Of a DNA stretch of 6,229 bases, positions 1-6,229 are shown in pieces (within the stretch, counting starts at the first letter, position 1; each line of letters opens with the position of its first letter). The notes beneath the pieces are model-generated. The model did no database searches. It worked only from the letters and a program-made list of their open reading frames with translations, and was not told the DNA's origin. A program made the position numbers and the translations under genes. The DNA is taken from NCBI GenBank assembly GCA_902765885.1, contig CACXBN010000202.1, positions 1-6,229 on the forward strand. The letters are read 5' to 3'. The DNA comes from an uncultured Ruminococcus sp. Lineage in GTDB: Bacteria > Bacillota > Clostridia > Oscillospirales > CAG-272.

Positions 1-336
1 GCAGAACGTTACGGCGAACAGGGAAAAAGCATAGTTCTCATTGATGCTCCTCTTCTTTTCGAAAGCGGTTTCGACAAGAAGTGCGAGAAAATCATATGTG
101 TGACCTGTCCGCTCGAAGACAGTATTGAGAGAATAGTCAAAAGGGACGGGCTGACAAGAAAAGATGCCATAAAAAGGCTTTCAACTCAGAAAAGCACGAG
201 GGAACTTGTAAATCTGTCCGATTATATGATCTCAAATGCGGTGTCGCAGAAAAAGGAAAAGCTTGTCAGACACATCATGCATGTAGCGGTGGAACTGAAG
301 AAGATATATTCAGAAAAATACGAATACGGGAAATAA
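1..336 (+). CDS. coaE: Dephospho-CoA kinase (CoaE), C-terminal part, 5' truncated by window edge
   Basis: Catalyses the last step of coenzyme A synthesis in the cytoplasm: ATP-dependent phosphorylation of the 3'-hydroxyl of dephospho-CoA. The frame is open from base 1, and 111 residues are visible before TAA at 334-336. The family is about 200 residues, so roughly the first 90, including the P-loop, lie outside the window. Visible support: the DAPLLFE motif (visible residues 15-21, matching the family D-x-PLLFE substrate-site motif), followed by a hydrophobic strand (IICVTC), then RIVKRDG and the lid-like RLSTQKS segment. The C-terminal LSDYMISN corresponds to the usual ADYVI-N ending of the P-loop kinase fold. 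The GTG at base 100 is an internal valine codon and not the start, since the homology continues upstream of it. The next gene begins 12 bases after the stop, which suggests co-transcription. I am confident of the family; only the truncation limits the call. Confidence 0.93.
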   Translation, partial: AERYGEQGKSIVLIDAPLLFESGFDKKCEKIICVTCPLEDSIERIVKRDGLTRKDAIKRLSTQKSTRELVNLSDYMISNAVSQKKEKLVRHIMHVAVELKKIYSEKYEYGK

Positions 337-348
337 TATTTTAATCAT

Positions 349-936
349 ATGAAACTGAAAAAATCGGTAAAAACTAGCATAGCGATCATTGTAATAATCG
401 CCTTGTCACTGCTTATAGGGTTCATTTACCAGATGCTCGGAAATGTGTTCGACAGGAACAGTCATCCGAGGCCTGAAGAATTCACGGGATTTGTTTCAAA
501 ATATTCAGCCGAGTACGGCGTGCCCGAATATATCATATATGCCGTGATACTTGAGGAGAGCAACTTTGCCAGCAACAAGCTTTCCGAAGACGGAAGGATA
601 GGACTGATGCAGATATCTCCGGATGTCTTCAAAAAGCTGACTTCCATGCAGAGGGAGACGCTTGACGCGGGCATGCTATATGACCCTGAGACAAATATAA
701 GATACGGTGCATATTATCTCTCATACCTGTACACGACTTACAACAGATGGAATACCGTATATGCCGCATATCACATGGGGACAGACGCCATAGATGTATG
801 GATGAGGGAAAAAGAATATACGGATGAACTGGGAAATTTAAAATCTTTTCCGGAACCGGATACACAGAAATATGTGGAAAAAATTAACCATAATTCCGAT
901 ATGTACAGAAAACTCTATTATTCAGGACAAAAATAA
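349..936 (+). CDS. Membrane-anchored lytic transglycosylase (SLT domain, GH23)
   Basis: 195 residues. Predicted to cleave the MurNAc-GlcNAc bond of peptidoglycan, forming 1,6-anhydro-MurNAc ends, outside the membrane. The N-terminus is basic (MKLKKSVK), followed by one hydrophobic segment at about residues 10-30 with no lipobox cysteine, so it is more likely a signal anchor than a lipoprotein. The SLT domain spans about 45-190. It shows EESNF with the putative catalytic Glu70, GLMQIS (85-90), DPETNIRYGAYYLSYL (112-127), and a C-terminal TQKYVEKI (173-180) matching the usual Q-Y-V block. One oddity is that the normally well conserved AYNAG motif reads AYHMG (140-144). The ATG at 349 is chosen because it precedes the basic and hydrophobic leader; no convincing Shine-Dalgarno site lies in the 12-base gap after coaE, so translation may depend on coupling to coaE. 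The family is clear; the exact type and biological role (growth, sporulation or secretion-machine assembly) cannot be told from sequence. Confidence 0.88.
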   Translation: MKLKKSVKTSIAIIVIIALSLLIGFIYQMLGNVFDRNSHPRPEEFTGFVSKYSAEYGVPEYIIYAVILEESNFASNKLSEDGRIGLMQISPDVFKKLTSMQRETLDAGMLYDPETNIRYGAYYLSYLYTTYNRWNTVYAAYHMGTDAIDVWMREKEYTDELGNLKSFPEPDTQKYVEKINHNSDMYRKLYYSGQK

Positions 937-950
937 GTTTACATATATTG

Positions 951-956
951 AGAGGG
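951..956 (+). promoter_or_regulatory. Ribosome binding site of the M18 aminopeptidase gene
   Basis: AGAGGG lies 7 bases before the ATG at 964 and is the only purine-rich block in the gap after the transglycosylase stop. It supports the choice of this start. Confidence 0.7.
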
Positions 957-963
957 TTTAACC

Positions 964-2376
964 ATGGAAGAAAAAGAAAAGACCTACGGCCAGATCAAAA
1001 AAGAAGAACTCTTTTATAAGAAAAAAAGTGCTTTCGAAGTAAAAACCGAGAAAGAACTGGATGATGCCAGAAGATATGCTGACGGGTACGTAAAATTCCT
1101 CGATAATGCGAAAACAGAACGCGAAGCAGTCATCACTGCCATAGAACTTCTGAAAGCAGCCGGATTCCGTGAATATCATGTCGGTGACAAGATCAGTCAC
1201 GGAGACCGTCTCTACCTCAACAACAGAAACAAGGGACTGATAGCATTCAAAGTCGGAAAGGGAGACATAGAGAAGGGTATCAGAATCACTGCCGCTCACA
1301 TAGATTCTCCGAGACTTGACTTAAAACAGCATCCGCTTTACGAAAATGAAGGGATCGCATATTTCAAGACCCATTATTACGGCGGAGTCAGAAAATATCA
1401 GTGGGCGACCATACCTCTTGCGCTTCACGGAATAGTCGAAAAAGCCGACGGTGAAACCGTCACAGTACGCATAGGCGATGAACCCGGAGATCCGGTGCTC
1501 TGCATTACGGACCTTCTGCCTCATCTTGCAAAAGACCAGAATGTAAAACCTCTCGGCGAAGCTTTCTCTGGTGAGGGACTCAATATAGTTCTCGGATCTT
1601 CTCCTTTCTTTGAAGACGGCAAGATCAGCGACGTAGACGACAAGGTCAAACTCAACATAATGATAATGCTCAATGAAAAGTACGGCATTACCGAATCCGA
1701 CTTCATTTCAGCGGAACTCTGTGCCGTTCCGGCTCAAAACGCCGTAGACGTAGGGCTTGACAGATGGCTTATAGGCGCATACGGACATGACGACAAGGTC
1801 TGCGCATATCCCGAGATCACGGCACTCATTGAGTCTGATTCCGAATATACATGCATAGCAGCCCTTGCTGACAAAGAGGAAGTGGGATCTGACGGCGTTG
1901 CCGGAATGCAGAACCGCATGCTTCTTGACGTTATCAATGAAATTTCTTCAAATCTCGGCGGAAACGGAACAGTTGTAAGAGTTAATTCAAAGTGTCTGTC
2001 CGCAGACGTAACGGTATGCTATGACCCGAACTATCCCGAAGTGTCAGAGAAGAGAAACTCTGCAATCCTTCACTGCGGCCTCGGTATGGCAAAATACACC
2101 GGAGCACGCGGAAAGGGAGGCACGAACGACTGTCCTGCAGAATTCGTTGCCGAAGTCAGAAAGATATTTGATGATGCAAAAATCGTATGGCAGACAGCGG
2201 AACTCGGAAAAGTTGACCAGGGCGGCGGCGGAACAGTTGCAAAATTCATAGCCAATACAAACATCGATACCGTGGACATAGGTGTTCCGGTGCTTTCGAT
2301 GCATGCGCCTTTCGAGCTCATTTCAAAGCTTGATCTTTACGAAACACACAGAGCCATTCTCGCATTCTACAAATAA
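964..2376 (+). CDS. apeA: M18 family zinc aminopeptidase (aminopeptidase I / aspartyl aminopeptidase type)
   Basis: 470 residues, within the normal 430-490 range for peptidase family M18. It is a cytoplasmic di-zinc exopeptidase that removes N-terminal residues from peptides, and characterised relatives form dodecameric tetrahedra. No signal peptide is seen. The metal site can be read by comparison with aspartyl aminopeptidases: His112 in TAAHIDSPRLDL (109-120), the bridging Asp in GHDDKVCAY (Asp276 or Asp277), the Glu305-Glu306 pair in DKEEVGSDG, Asp348 in LSADVTV, and His447 in the C-terminal LSMHAPFE. The family blocks CYDPNYPEV (352-360) and GGTNDCPAEF (385-394) are also present, so every expected ligand is in place and the enzyme should be active. 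The symbol apeA is used for bacterial M18 'aminopeptidase 1' proteins with this motif style; the symbol is less certain than the family. The residue preferred at the peptide N-terminus cannot be predicted. The gene sits 27 bases after the transglycosylase and is followed by a long hairpin, so it is probably the last gene of its transcription unit. Confidence 0.95.
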   Translation: MEEKEKTYGQIKKEELFYKKKSAFEVKTEKELDDARRYADGYVKFLDNAKTEREAVITAIELLKAAGFREYHVGDKISHGDRLYLNNRNKGLIAFKVGKGDIEKGIRITAAHIDSPRLDLKQHPLYENEGIAYFKTHYYGGVRKYQWATIPLALHGIVEKADGETVTVRIGDEPGDPVLCITDLLPHLAKDQNVKPLGEAFSGEGLNIVLGSSPFFEDGKISDVDDKVKLNIMIMLNEKYGITESDFISAELCAVPAQNAVDVGLDRWLIGAYGHDDKVCAYPEITALIESDSEYTCIAALADKEEVGSDGVAGMQNRMLLDVINEISSNLGGNGTVVRVNSKCLSADVTVCYDPNYPEVSEKRNSAILHCGLGMAKYTGARGKGGTNDCPAEFVAEVRKIFDDAKIVWQTAELGKVDQGGGGTVAKFIANTNIDTVDIGVPVLSMHAPFELISKLDLYETHRAILAFYK

Positions 2377-2382
2377 TATTCC

Positions 2383-2420
2383 GGTAATCCGGATTGACTG
2401 TACGGTCGGTCCGGTTTATC
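2383..2420 (+). terminator. Long imperfect hairpin after the aminopeptidase gene, possible intrinsic terminator
   Basis: The left arm at 2383-2398 pairs with 2405-2420 around a six-base loop (2399-2404). I count 15 pairs, including three G-U pairs, with one T-T mismatch (2388/2415). The core CCGGA/TCCGG (2389-2393 with 2410-2414) is perfect. It starts seven bases after the aminopeptidase stop, and the downstream sequence is T-rich (TTTGATT). There is no run of four or more T, so termination may be weak, or the structure may instead act in mRNA processing or stability. Within the left arm, AATCCGGATT (2386-2395) is also a perfect 10-base palindrome. Confidence 0.45.
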
Positions 2421-2422
2421 TT
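2394..2422 (+). promoter_or_regulatory. Candidate sigma-A promoter for the prfA unit
   Basis: TTGACT (2394-2399, five of six matches to TTGACA) is separated by exactly 17 bases from TATCTT (2417-2422, four of six matches to TATAAT). Transcription would start near 2429, about 34 bases before the prfA ATG. The elements lie inside the hairpin described at 2383-2420. The match is moderate and could be chance, but it falls where a promoter is expected, in the only gap of the window long enough to hold one. Confidence 0.4.
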
Positions 2423-2450
2423 TGATTAACAAACAGAAAAATTACATTAC

Positions 2451-2455
2451 AGGAC
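2451..2455 (+). promoter_or_regulatory. Ribosome binding site of prfA
   Basis: AGGAC is placed 7 bases before the ATG at 2463. It is a short but well spaced Shine-Dalgarno site and supports this start. Confidence 0.6.
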
Positions 2456-2462
2456 TAAACAT

Positions 2463-3539
2463 ATGCTTGATAAACTTGCGGAAGTCGAAAAAAGATACGA
2501 AAAAATAGAAAAAGACCTCTCGGATCCTGATGTCATATCGAATGTGGAGACCTATACCTCACTTCTGAAGGAAAGATCTTCGATAGCAGATGTGGTTGAA
2601 AAATACAGGGAGTATAAGGAAGCTCAGAAAAACGAAAAAGAAGCTGAGGAGCTTCTTGCTTCCGAAAGCGACCCCGAGATGCTCGAGCTTGCATCCGAAG
2701 AACTGAAAAATTCGAAGGAAGATCTCGAAAGACTCGAGAATGAACTTAAAATACTCCTTCTTCCAAAGGATCCGAATGACGACAAAAACGTAGTGGTCGA
2801 GATCAGGGCAGGAGTAGGCGGAGACGAGGCCGCGCTCTTTGCAGGCGTTCTTTACCGTATGTATACGATGTACGCTGACAGCAAGAAATTCAAGACCGAG
2901 CTTATAAGCGCAAATGAAACGGGGCTTGGAGGATTCAAAGAGATCACATTCATGGTAACGGGCAATGGCGCATATTCCAGATTCAAGTTTGAAAGCGGAG
3001 TGCACAGAGTGCAGAGAGTTCCCGAAACCGAGGCATCAGGAAGGATACACACGTCAACGGCGACTGTCGCGGTGCTCCCGGAAGCTGAAGAAGTTGAAGT
3101 CGAAATAAATCCGAACGACCTTGAAATCGAAACGATAAAATCAAGCGGCGCAGGCGGACAGCATATAAACAAGACCGAATCCGCGATAAGACTGTACCAC
3201 AAGCCTACCGGCATCGTAATAGAATGTCAGGACGAAAGAAGCCAGTTCAAGAACAAGGACAAGGCAATGAAGCTCCTTCGCGCAAAGCTCTATGATATGA
3301 AACAAAGAGAGCAGAGCGAAAAGATCGCAGGCGAAAGACGCACACAGGTAGGTACTGGCGACAGAAACGAGAGGATCAGGACATATAATTATCCTCAGGG
3401 AAGAATTACAGATCACAGGATCGGATATACGATATATTCCCTCGAAAGCTTTTTGAACGGCAATATCGACGGAATGATAGATGCTCTCATTACAGCAGAT
3501 ACGGCGGAAAAGCTGAAAGGCAGCGGGGAAAACGAGTAG
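2463..3539 (+). CDS. prfA: Peptide chain release factor 1 (RF1)
   Basis: 358 residues, the usual length for RF1 (about 355-360). It recognises UAA and UAG in the ribosomal A site and triggers peptidyl-tRNA hydrolysis. Domain 1 (about 1-105) is a charged, helical, coiled-coil-like segment. RAGVGGDEAALFAGVL (115-130) begins the core. The codon-reading tripeptide is PET at 187-189 inside RVPETEASGR. This is the P-x-T position that marks RF1; RF2 has SPF there. The peptidyl-transferase loop SSGAGGQHIN (227-236) carries the GGQ motif at 231-233, whose Gln233 is the residue methylated by PrmC in characterised bacteria. No internal frameshift is present; such a site is typical of RF2 genes, not RF1. 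The gene ends with TAG, a codon read by RF1 itself. The next gene follows after 22 bases, so the two are probably co-transcribed. Confidence 0.97.
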   Translation: MLDKLAEVEKRYEKIEKDLSDPDVISNVETYTSLLKERSSIADVVEKYREYKEAQKNEKEAEELLASESDPEMLELASEELKNSKEDLERLENELKILLLPKDPNDDKNVVVEIRAGVGGDEAALFAGVLYRMYTMYADSKKFKTELISANETGLGGFKEITFMVTGNGAYSRFKFESGVHRVQRVPETEASGRIHTSTATVAVLPEAEEVEVEINPNDLEIETIKSSGAGGQHINKTESAIRLYHKPTGIVIECQDERSQFKNKDKAMKLLRAKLYDMKQREQSEKIAGERRTQVGTGDRNERIRTYNYPQGRITDHRIGYTIYSLESFLNGNIDGMIDALITADTAEKLKGSGENE

Positions 3540-3548
3540 ATCCTGCCG

Positions 3549-3553
3549 AAGGA
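3549..3553 (+). promoter_or_regulatory. Ribosome binding site that decides the TTG start of the Sua5/YwlC gene
   Basis: AAGGA ends 8 bases before the TTG at 3562, an ideal spacing. No in-frame ATG lies nearby: the first internal methionine is residue 96, well past the conserved PTETVYGLA motif. The site therefore fixes TTG as the start. Confidence 0.65.
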
Positions 3554-3561
3554 AAACGGAA

Positions 3562-4611
3562 TTGAAAACTATTATAAAGAAAATCACCGGTAACGAAAAG
3601 ACCGATGATAAGATAATAAAAAAAGCGGCCGATATAATAAAACGAGGCGGGCTTGTGGCTATTCCGACCGAAACGGTTTACGGGCTTGCCGGAAGCGCTC
3701 TTCTTGAAGATTCAGCGAGAAAAATATTCGAAGCTAAGGGAAGACCGTCAGACAATCCGCTTATAGTGCATATAGCGGTGCCTGAGGATGCCGAGAAGAT
3801 AGCGTATCCCGATGAAAGATTTTACAGGCTTGCAAGGGAATTTATGCCCGGACCGCTTACGGTAATTCTTAAAAAGAAAGAGAATATTCCAACTGAAGTC
3901 ACCGGCGGGCTTGATACGGTCGCCGTAAGGTGTCCGTCGAATCCCGTCGCGCACAGGCTGATAGAAGTTTCCGGACATCCCATAGCGACTCCAAGCGCAA
4001 ACAGATCCGGCATCCCGTCTCCCACATGTGCCGAACACGTTATTGAGGATATGGACGGAAGAATAGACATGATTATCGACGCCGGGCGCTGCGATATAGG
4101 TCTGGAATCGACGGTTGTGAAGCTTACAGACGACGGATGCATGATTCTGAGACCCGGAGCCATTACGGCCGAAATGCTTGAAAAAGTTTGCGGAAACGTC
4201 AAGGTAGCTGAAGCCGTAACCAGACCGGATGCCGTAAAGGACTCCAAAGCAGAGTCTCCCGGAATGAAATACAAACACTATTCACCGAAAGCAGAAGTGC
4301 TGCTTGTCGAATGTGATGACAAAGAATTTTCGGAATATGTCAGGACCCATGTTTCACCTGACGTGACAGAGGGAGTTATCACGACATCCGACAAAGCCGA
4401 AGCATACGATTTCGGCACTGAAAATATTCTGTGCCCCGATGACGGAAATGATGCAAAAGCTTTCGCAAGAAGCATATTCTTCCTTCTCCGCGAGGCAGAC
4501 AGTCTCGGATGGAAGAAGATATATATAAAATGTCCTCCGAAAGACGGAGTATCACTCGCGCTGTACAACAGGCTTATTCGTTCTGCAGGCGGGAATACCG
4601 TAAAACCATAA
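3562..4611 (+). CDS. ywlC: L-threonylcarbamoyladenylate synthase, Sua5/YwlC type
   Basis: 349 residues. It makes threonylcarbamoyl-AMP from threonine, bicarbonate and ATP, the first step of t6A37 modification of ANN-decoding tRNAs; the TsaB-TsaD-TsaE proteins then transfer the group to tRNA. The YrdC-like domain covers about 15-205, with LVAIPTETVYGLAG (31-44), the KGRPSDNPLIVHI block (59-71), TPSANRSG (143-150) and GLESTVV (180-186). The linker SPGMKYKHYSPKAEV (232-246) and a C-terminal Rossmann-like domain (about 245-345) identify the two-domain Sua5 form, as opposed to the short, about 190-residue TsaC of E. coli. The start is TTG, with AAGGA 8 bases upstream; about 34 residues then precede the PTETVYGL motif, as in family members. 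It lies 22 bases after prfA and 18 bases before the topoisomerase gene. A prfA-prmC-ywlC order is known in Firmicutes, but prmC is absent here. All family motifs are intact. Confidence 0.95.
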   Translation: MKTIIKKITGNEKTDDKIIKKAADIIKRGGLVAIPTETVYGLAGSALLEDSARKIFEAKGRPSDNPLIVHIAVPEDAEKIAYPDERFYRLAREFMPGPLTVILKKKENIPTEVTGGLDTVAVRCPSNPVAHRLIEVSGHPIATPSANRSGIPSPTCAEHVIEDMDGRIDMIIDAGRCDIGLESTVVKLTDDGCMILRPGAITAEMLEKVCGNVKVAEAVTRPDAVKDSKAESPGMKYKHYSPKAEVLLVECDDKEFSEYVRTHVSPDVTEGVITTSDKAEAYDFGTENILCPDDGNDAKAFARSIFFLLREADSLGWKKIYIKCPPKDGVSLALYNRLIRSAGGNTVKP

Positions 4612-4620
4612 TTCGAAACT

Positions 4621-4625
4621 GAGGT
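4621..4625 (+). promoter_or_regulatory. Ribosome binding site of the topoisomerase A-subunit gene
   Basis: GAGGT lies 4 bases before the ATG at 4630, somewhat close but a strong match to the 16S anti-Shine-Dalgarno sequence. It falls in the 18-base gap after the Sua5 gene stop. Confidence 0.65.
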
Positions 4626-4629
4626 AAAT

Positions 4630-6229
4630 ATGGCAAGAAAAAAGAAAGAAGTCAAACCGGCAGAGGAGATAGTTCCGGCTGAGATAGTCAATCAGGAAAT
4701 AACTGATGCGATAAGAATAAACTACATGCCTTACGCCATGACTGTCATTATTTCCAGAGCCATTCCGGAAATAGACGGTTTTAAGCCGGCTCACAGAAAG
4801 CTCCTTTATACGATGTATACTATGGGACTGCTTAATCCTTCGGCATCGAGAGCAAAGAGCCAGAATGTCGTCGGAGCAACTATGAAACTTAATCCTCACG
4901 GCGATGCTGCTATCTATGATACGCTTGTCAGACTGACTACTGCTAATGAGTCACTGCTTCATCCTTTTGTGGATTCAAAGGGAACATTCGGTAAAAAAAC
5001 AAGTACAATGTCTCCGTCCGCTCCCCGATATACCGAAGTCAAGCTCGCAAAAATCAGCAATGAGATATTCTCTGGCATTGACAAAAATGCCGTTGACATG
5101 ATTCCTAACTTCGACAATACGATGCTGGAACCGAGACTTCTGCCGACATCTTTTCCAAATATTCTCGTGTCTGCAAACCTCGGAGTTGCTGTAGGCCAGC
5201 AGTCTCAGATATGTTCATTCAATCTTGCAGAGGTATGTGACGCAACGATAGCGCTTCTCAGAAATCCGAAAGTTTCAATTGACAGGATGCTCGAGATACT
5301 CAAAGCGCCGGACTTTTCAACGGGAGCTTCATATATCTATGAAAGAGATAAGCTTGCACAGATATATGAGACCGGTTACGGCCCGCTGAAACTCAGATCA
5401 AAATACAGGTATGACAAATCCAATAACCTGATAGAAATTACAGAGATCCCGTATACCACGACGATAGAGTCGATAATCGAGAGGATCACGTCCCTCATAA
5501 AAGAAGGAAAATTCAAAGAGATCTCCGATGTGAGAGACGAAACTGGTCTTGAAGGATTCAAACTGACGATCGACATCAAGCGCGGGACTGATCCGGATTT
5601 ACTGATGGCTAAACTGTTCAAGTCGACCACTCTCGAAGACACTTTCACATGCAATTTTAATGTGATCGTGGACGGTGTCCTCAAACTTCTCGGGGTAAGA
5701 GAAATCCTTCTTGAGTGGATCAGGTTCCGTATGGACTGTGTCAGAAGGGAACTCAAGTTTGAGCTTGACAAGAAGAAACAGAAACTTCATCTTCTGAGAG
5801 CTTTGGGAAAGATCCTCCTTGACATAGACAAGGCGATCAAGATCATAAGGAATACCGAAAAAGACGCCGATGTTATCCCGAGACTTATGGAAGGCTTCTC
5901 CATAGACAAGGTACAGGCCGAATACATAGCGGAAATAAAGCTCCGTCACCTTAACAGAGAGTACATTCTGGACAGGATCAAAGAGATCGAATCTATTCAG
6001 AAAGAGATCTCAGACCTCGAAACGATTATCTCCGATGACCTCAAGATAAAAGGTGTAATTGCAAAACAGCTGCAGGGAATCAAAGAAAAATACGGAATAC
6101 CGAGAAAGACTGAAATAATTGAAAATGCAGAAGAAATAGAGCTGCCAAAAGAAGAGGAAGTTCCCAATTATCCGATATTTGTACTTCTTTCGAAGGAAGG
6201 CTATTTCAAAAAGATCACAAAGCAGTCGA
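4630..6229 (+). CDS. Type IIA DNA topoisomerase subunit A (ParC/GyrA family), 3' truncated by window edge
   Basis: The frame is open from ATG 4630 to the window end, giving 533 complete codons; the family usually has 700-850 residues. This subunit breaks and rejoins both DNA strands, and works with an ATPase subunit (ParE/GyrB) not seen here. A lysine-rich start (MARKKKEVK) is followed by the breakage-reunion domain. GFKPAHRKLLYTM (50-62) matches the GyrA K-P-x-H-R block. NPHGDAAIYDT (88-98) is the quinolone-determining helix. Arg133-Tyr134 in PRYTEVKL are the catalytic pair, and IPNFDNT (158-164) with FPNILV (175-180) form the tower-side strands. A charged, helical segment (about 370-490) is the coiled-coil arm. 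At 517-533, YPIFVLLSKEGYFKKIT looks like the first blade of the C-terminal beta-pinwheel. The overall style resembles the divergent clostridial ParC-like group. Topoisomerase IV versus gyrase cannot be settled, because the GyrA-box region lies beyond the edge. It is probably co-transcribed with sua5. Confidence 0.92.
   Translation, partial: MARKKKEVKPAEEIVPAEIVNQEITDAIRINYMPYAMTVIISRAIPEIDGFKPAHRKLLYTMYTMGLLNPSASRAKSQNVVGATMKLNPHGDAAIYDTLVRLTTANESLLHPFVDSKGTFGKKTSTMSPSAPRYTEVKLAKISNEIFSGIDKNAVDMIPNFDNTMLEPRLLPTSFPNILVSANLGVAVGQQSQICSFNLAEVCDATIALLRNPKVSIDRMLEILKAPDFSTGASYIYERDKLAQIYETGYGPLKLRSKYRYDKSNNLIEITEIPYTTTIESIIERITSLIKEGKFKEISDVRDETGLEGFKLTIDIKRGTDPDLLMAKLFKSTTLEDTFTCNFNVIVDGVLKLLGVREILLEWIRFRMDCVRRELKFELDKKKQKLHLLRALGKILLDIDKAIKIIRNTEKDADVIPRLMEGFSIDKVQAEYIAEIKLRHLNREYILDRIKEIESIQKEISDLETIISDDLKIKGVIAKQLQGIKEKYGIPRKTEIIENAEEIELPKEEEVPNYPIFVLLSKEGYFKKITKQS

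Noticed and set aside
100..336. Small gene of 78 residues starting at GTG 100
   Set aside because: The frame is open to base 1 and the upstream residues contain the CoaE DAPLLFE motif, so the GTG is an internal valine codon.
944..949. TATATT as a -10 box for the aminopeptidase gene
   Set aside because: There is no acceptable -35 at 16-18 base spacing (TTCAGG at 921-926 is poor), and the start point would fall on the ribosome binding site.
2559..3587. Several 120-148 residue minus-strand frames opposite prfA
   Set aside because: They overlap a full-length RF1 and one another in different frames, with low-complexity, motif-free translations.
3748..4278. 176-residue open frame on the minus strand
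   Set aside because: It lies wholly opposite the Sua5 gene, shows no family motif and has no plausible start context; it is a shadow of the strong + strand codon bias.
5376..5949. Two minus-strand frames of 116 and 131 residues opposite the topoisomerase gene
   Set aside because: They are antisense to the helical arm of a clear topoisomerase and show no recognisable domain.
1..6229. A new defence, mobile or biosynthetic system
   Set aside because: All six genes belong to well known housekeeping families, with short gaps and uniform codon use; no repeats, integrase, transposase or unknown gene is present.

Overview
The window is an ordinary, densely packed chromosomal stretch. It holds six protein-coding genes, all on the + strand, and the first and last run off the window edges. 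Moderate GC, many AGA/AGG arginine and ATA isoleucine codons, A-rich coding strands, purine-rich Shine-Dalgarno sites and one TTG start all suggest a Gram-positive bacterium of the class Clostridia (Eubacteriales, perhaps Lachnospiraceae or Oscillospiraceae/Ruminococcaceae). This placement is inferred from sequence style and protein family flavour; there is no rRNA or other taxonomic marker.

Layout: (1) 1-336, the C-terminal half of dephospho-CoA kinase (CoaE). (2) 349-936, a membrane-anchored GH23 lytic transglycosylase. (3) 964-2376, an M18 zinc aminopeptidase. (4) 2377-2462, the only gap of any size (86 bases), holding a long imperfect hairpin (possible terminator), an overlapping sigma-A-like promoter candidate and the prfA ribosome binding site. 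(5) 2463-3539, peptide chain release factor 1 (PrfA). (6) 3562-4611, a full-length Sua5/YwlC-type threonylcarbamoyl-AMP synthase with a TTG start. (7) 4630 to the window end, the first 533 codons of a type IIA topoisomerase A subunit (ParC/GyrA family, open at the 3' edge). No gap exceeds 86 bases.

The hairpin splits the genes into two probable transcription units: coaE-transglycosylase-aminopeptidase, and prfA-sua5-topoisomerase. The first mixes CoA synthesis, cell-wall turnover and peptide turnover. The second joins translation termination and tRNA t6A modification with DNA topology. Both are housekeeping sets; within each unit the gaps are only 12 to 27 bases.

I found no mobile element, CRISPR array, RNA gene, toxin-antitoxin or defence module. 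The points worth a second look are residue-level oddities: an altered active-site neighbourhood and an alanine at the quinolone-contact position in the topoisomerase, and a degenerate AYNAG motif in the transglycosylase. Two others are a hairpin overlapping a promoter candidate upstream of prfA, and the absence of prmC between prfA and sua5.
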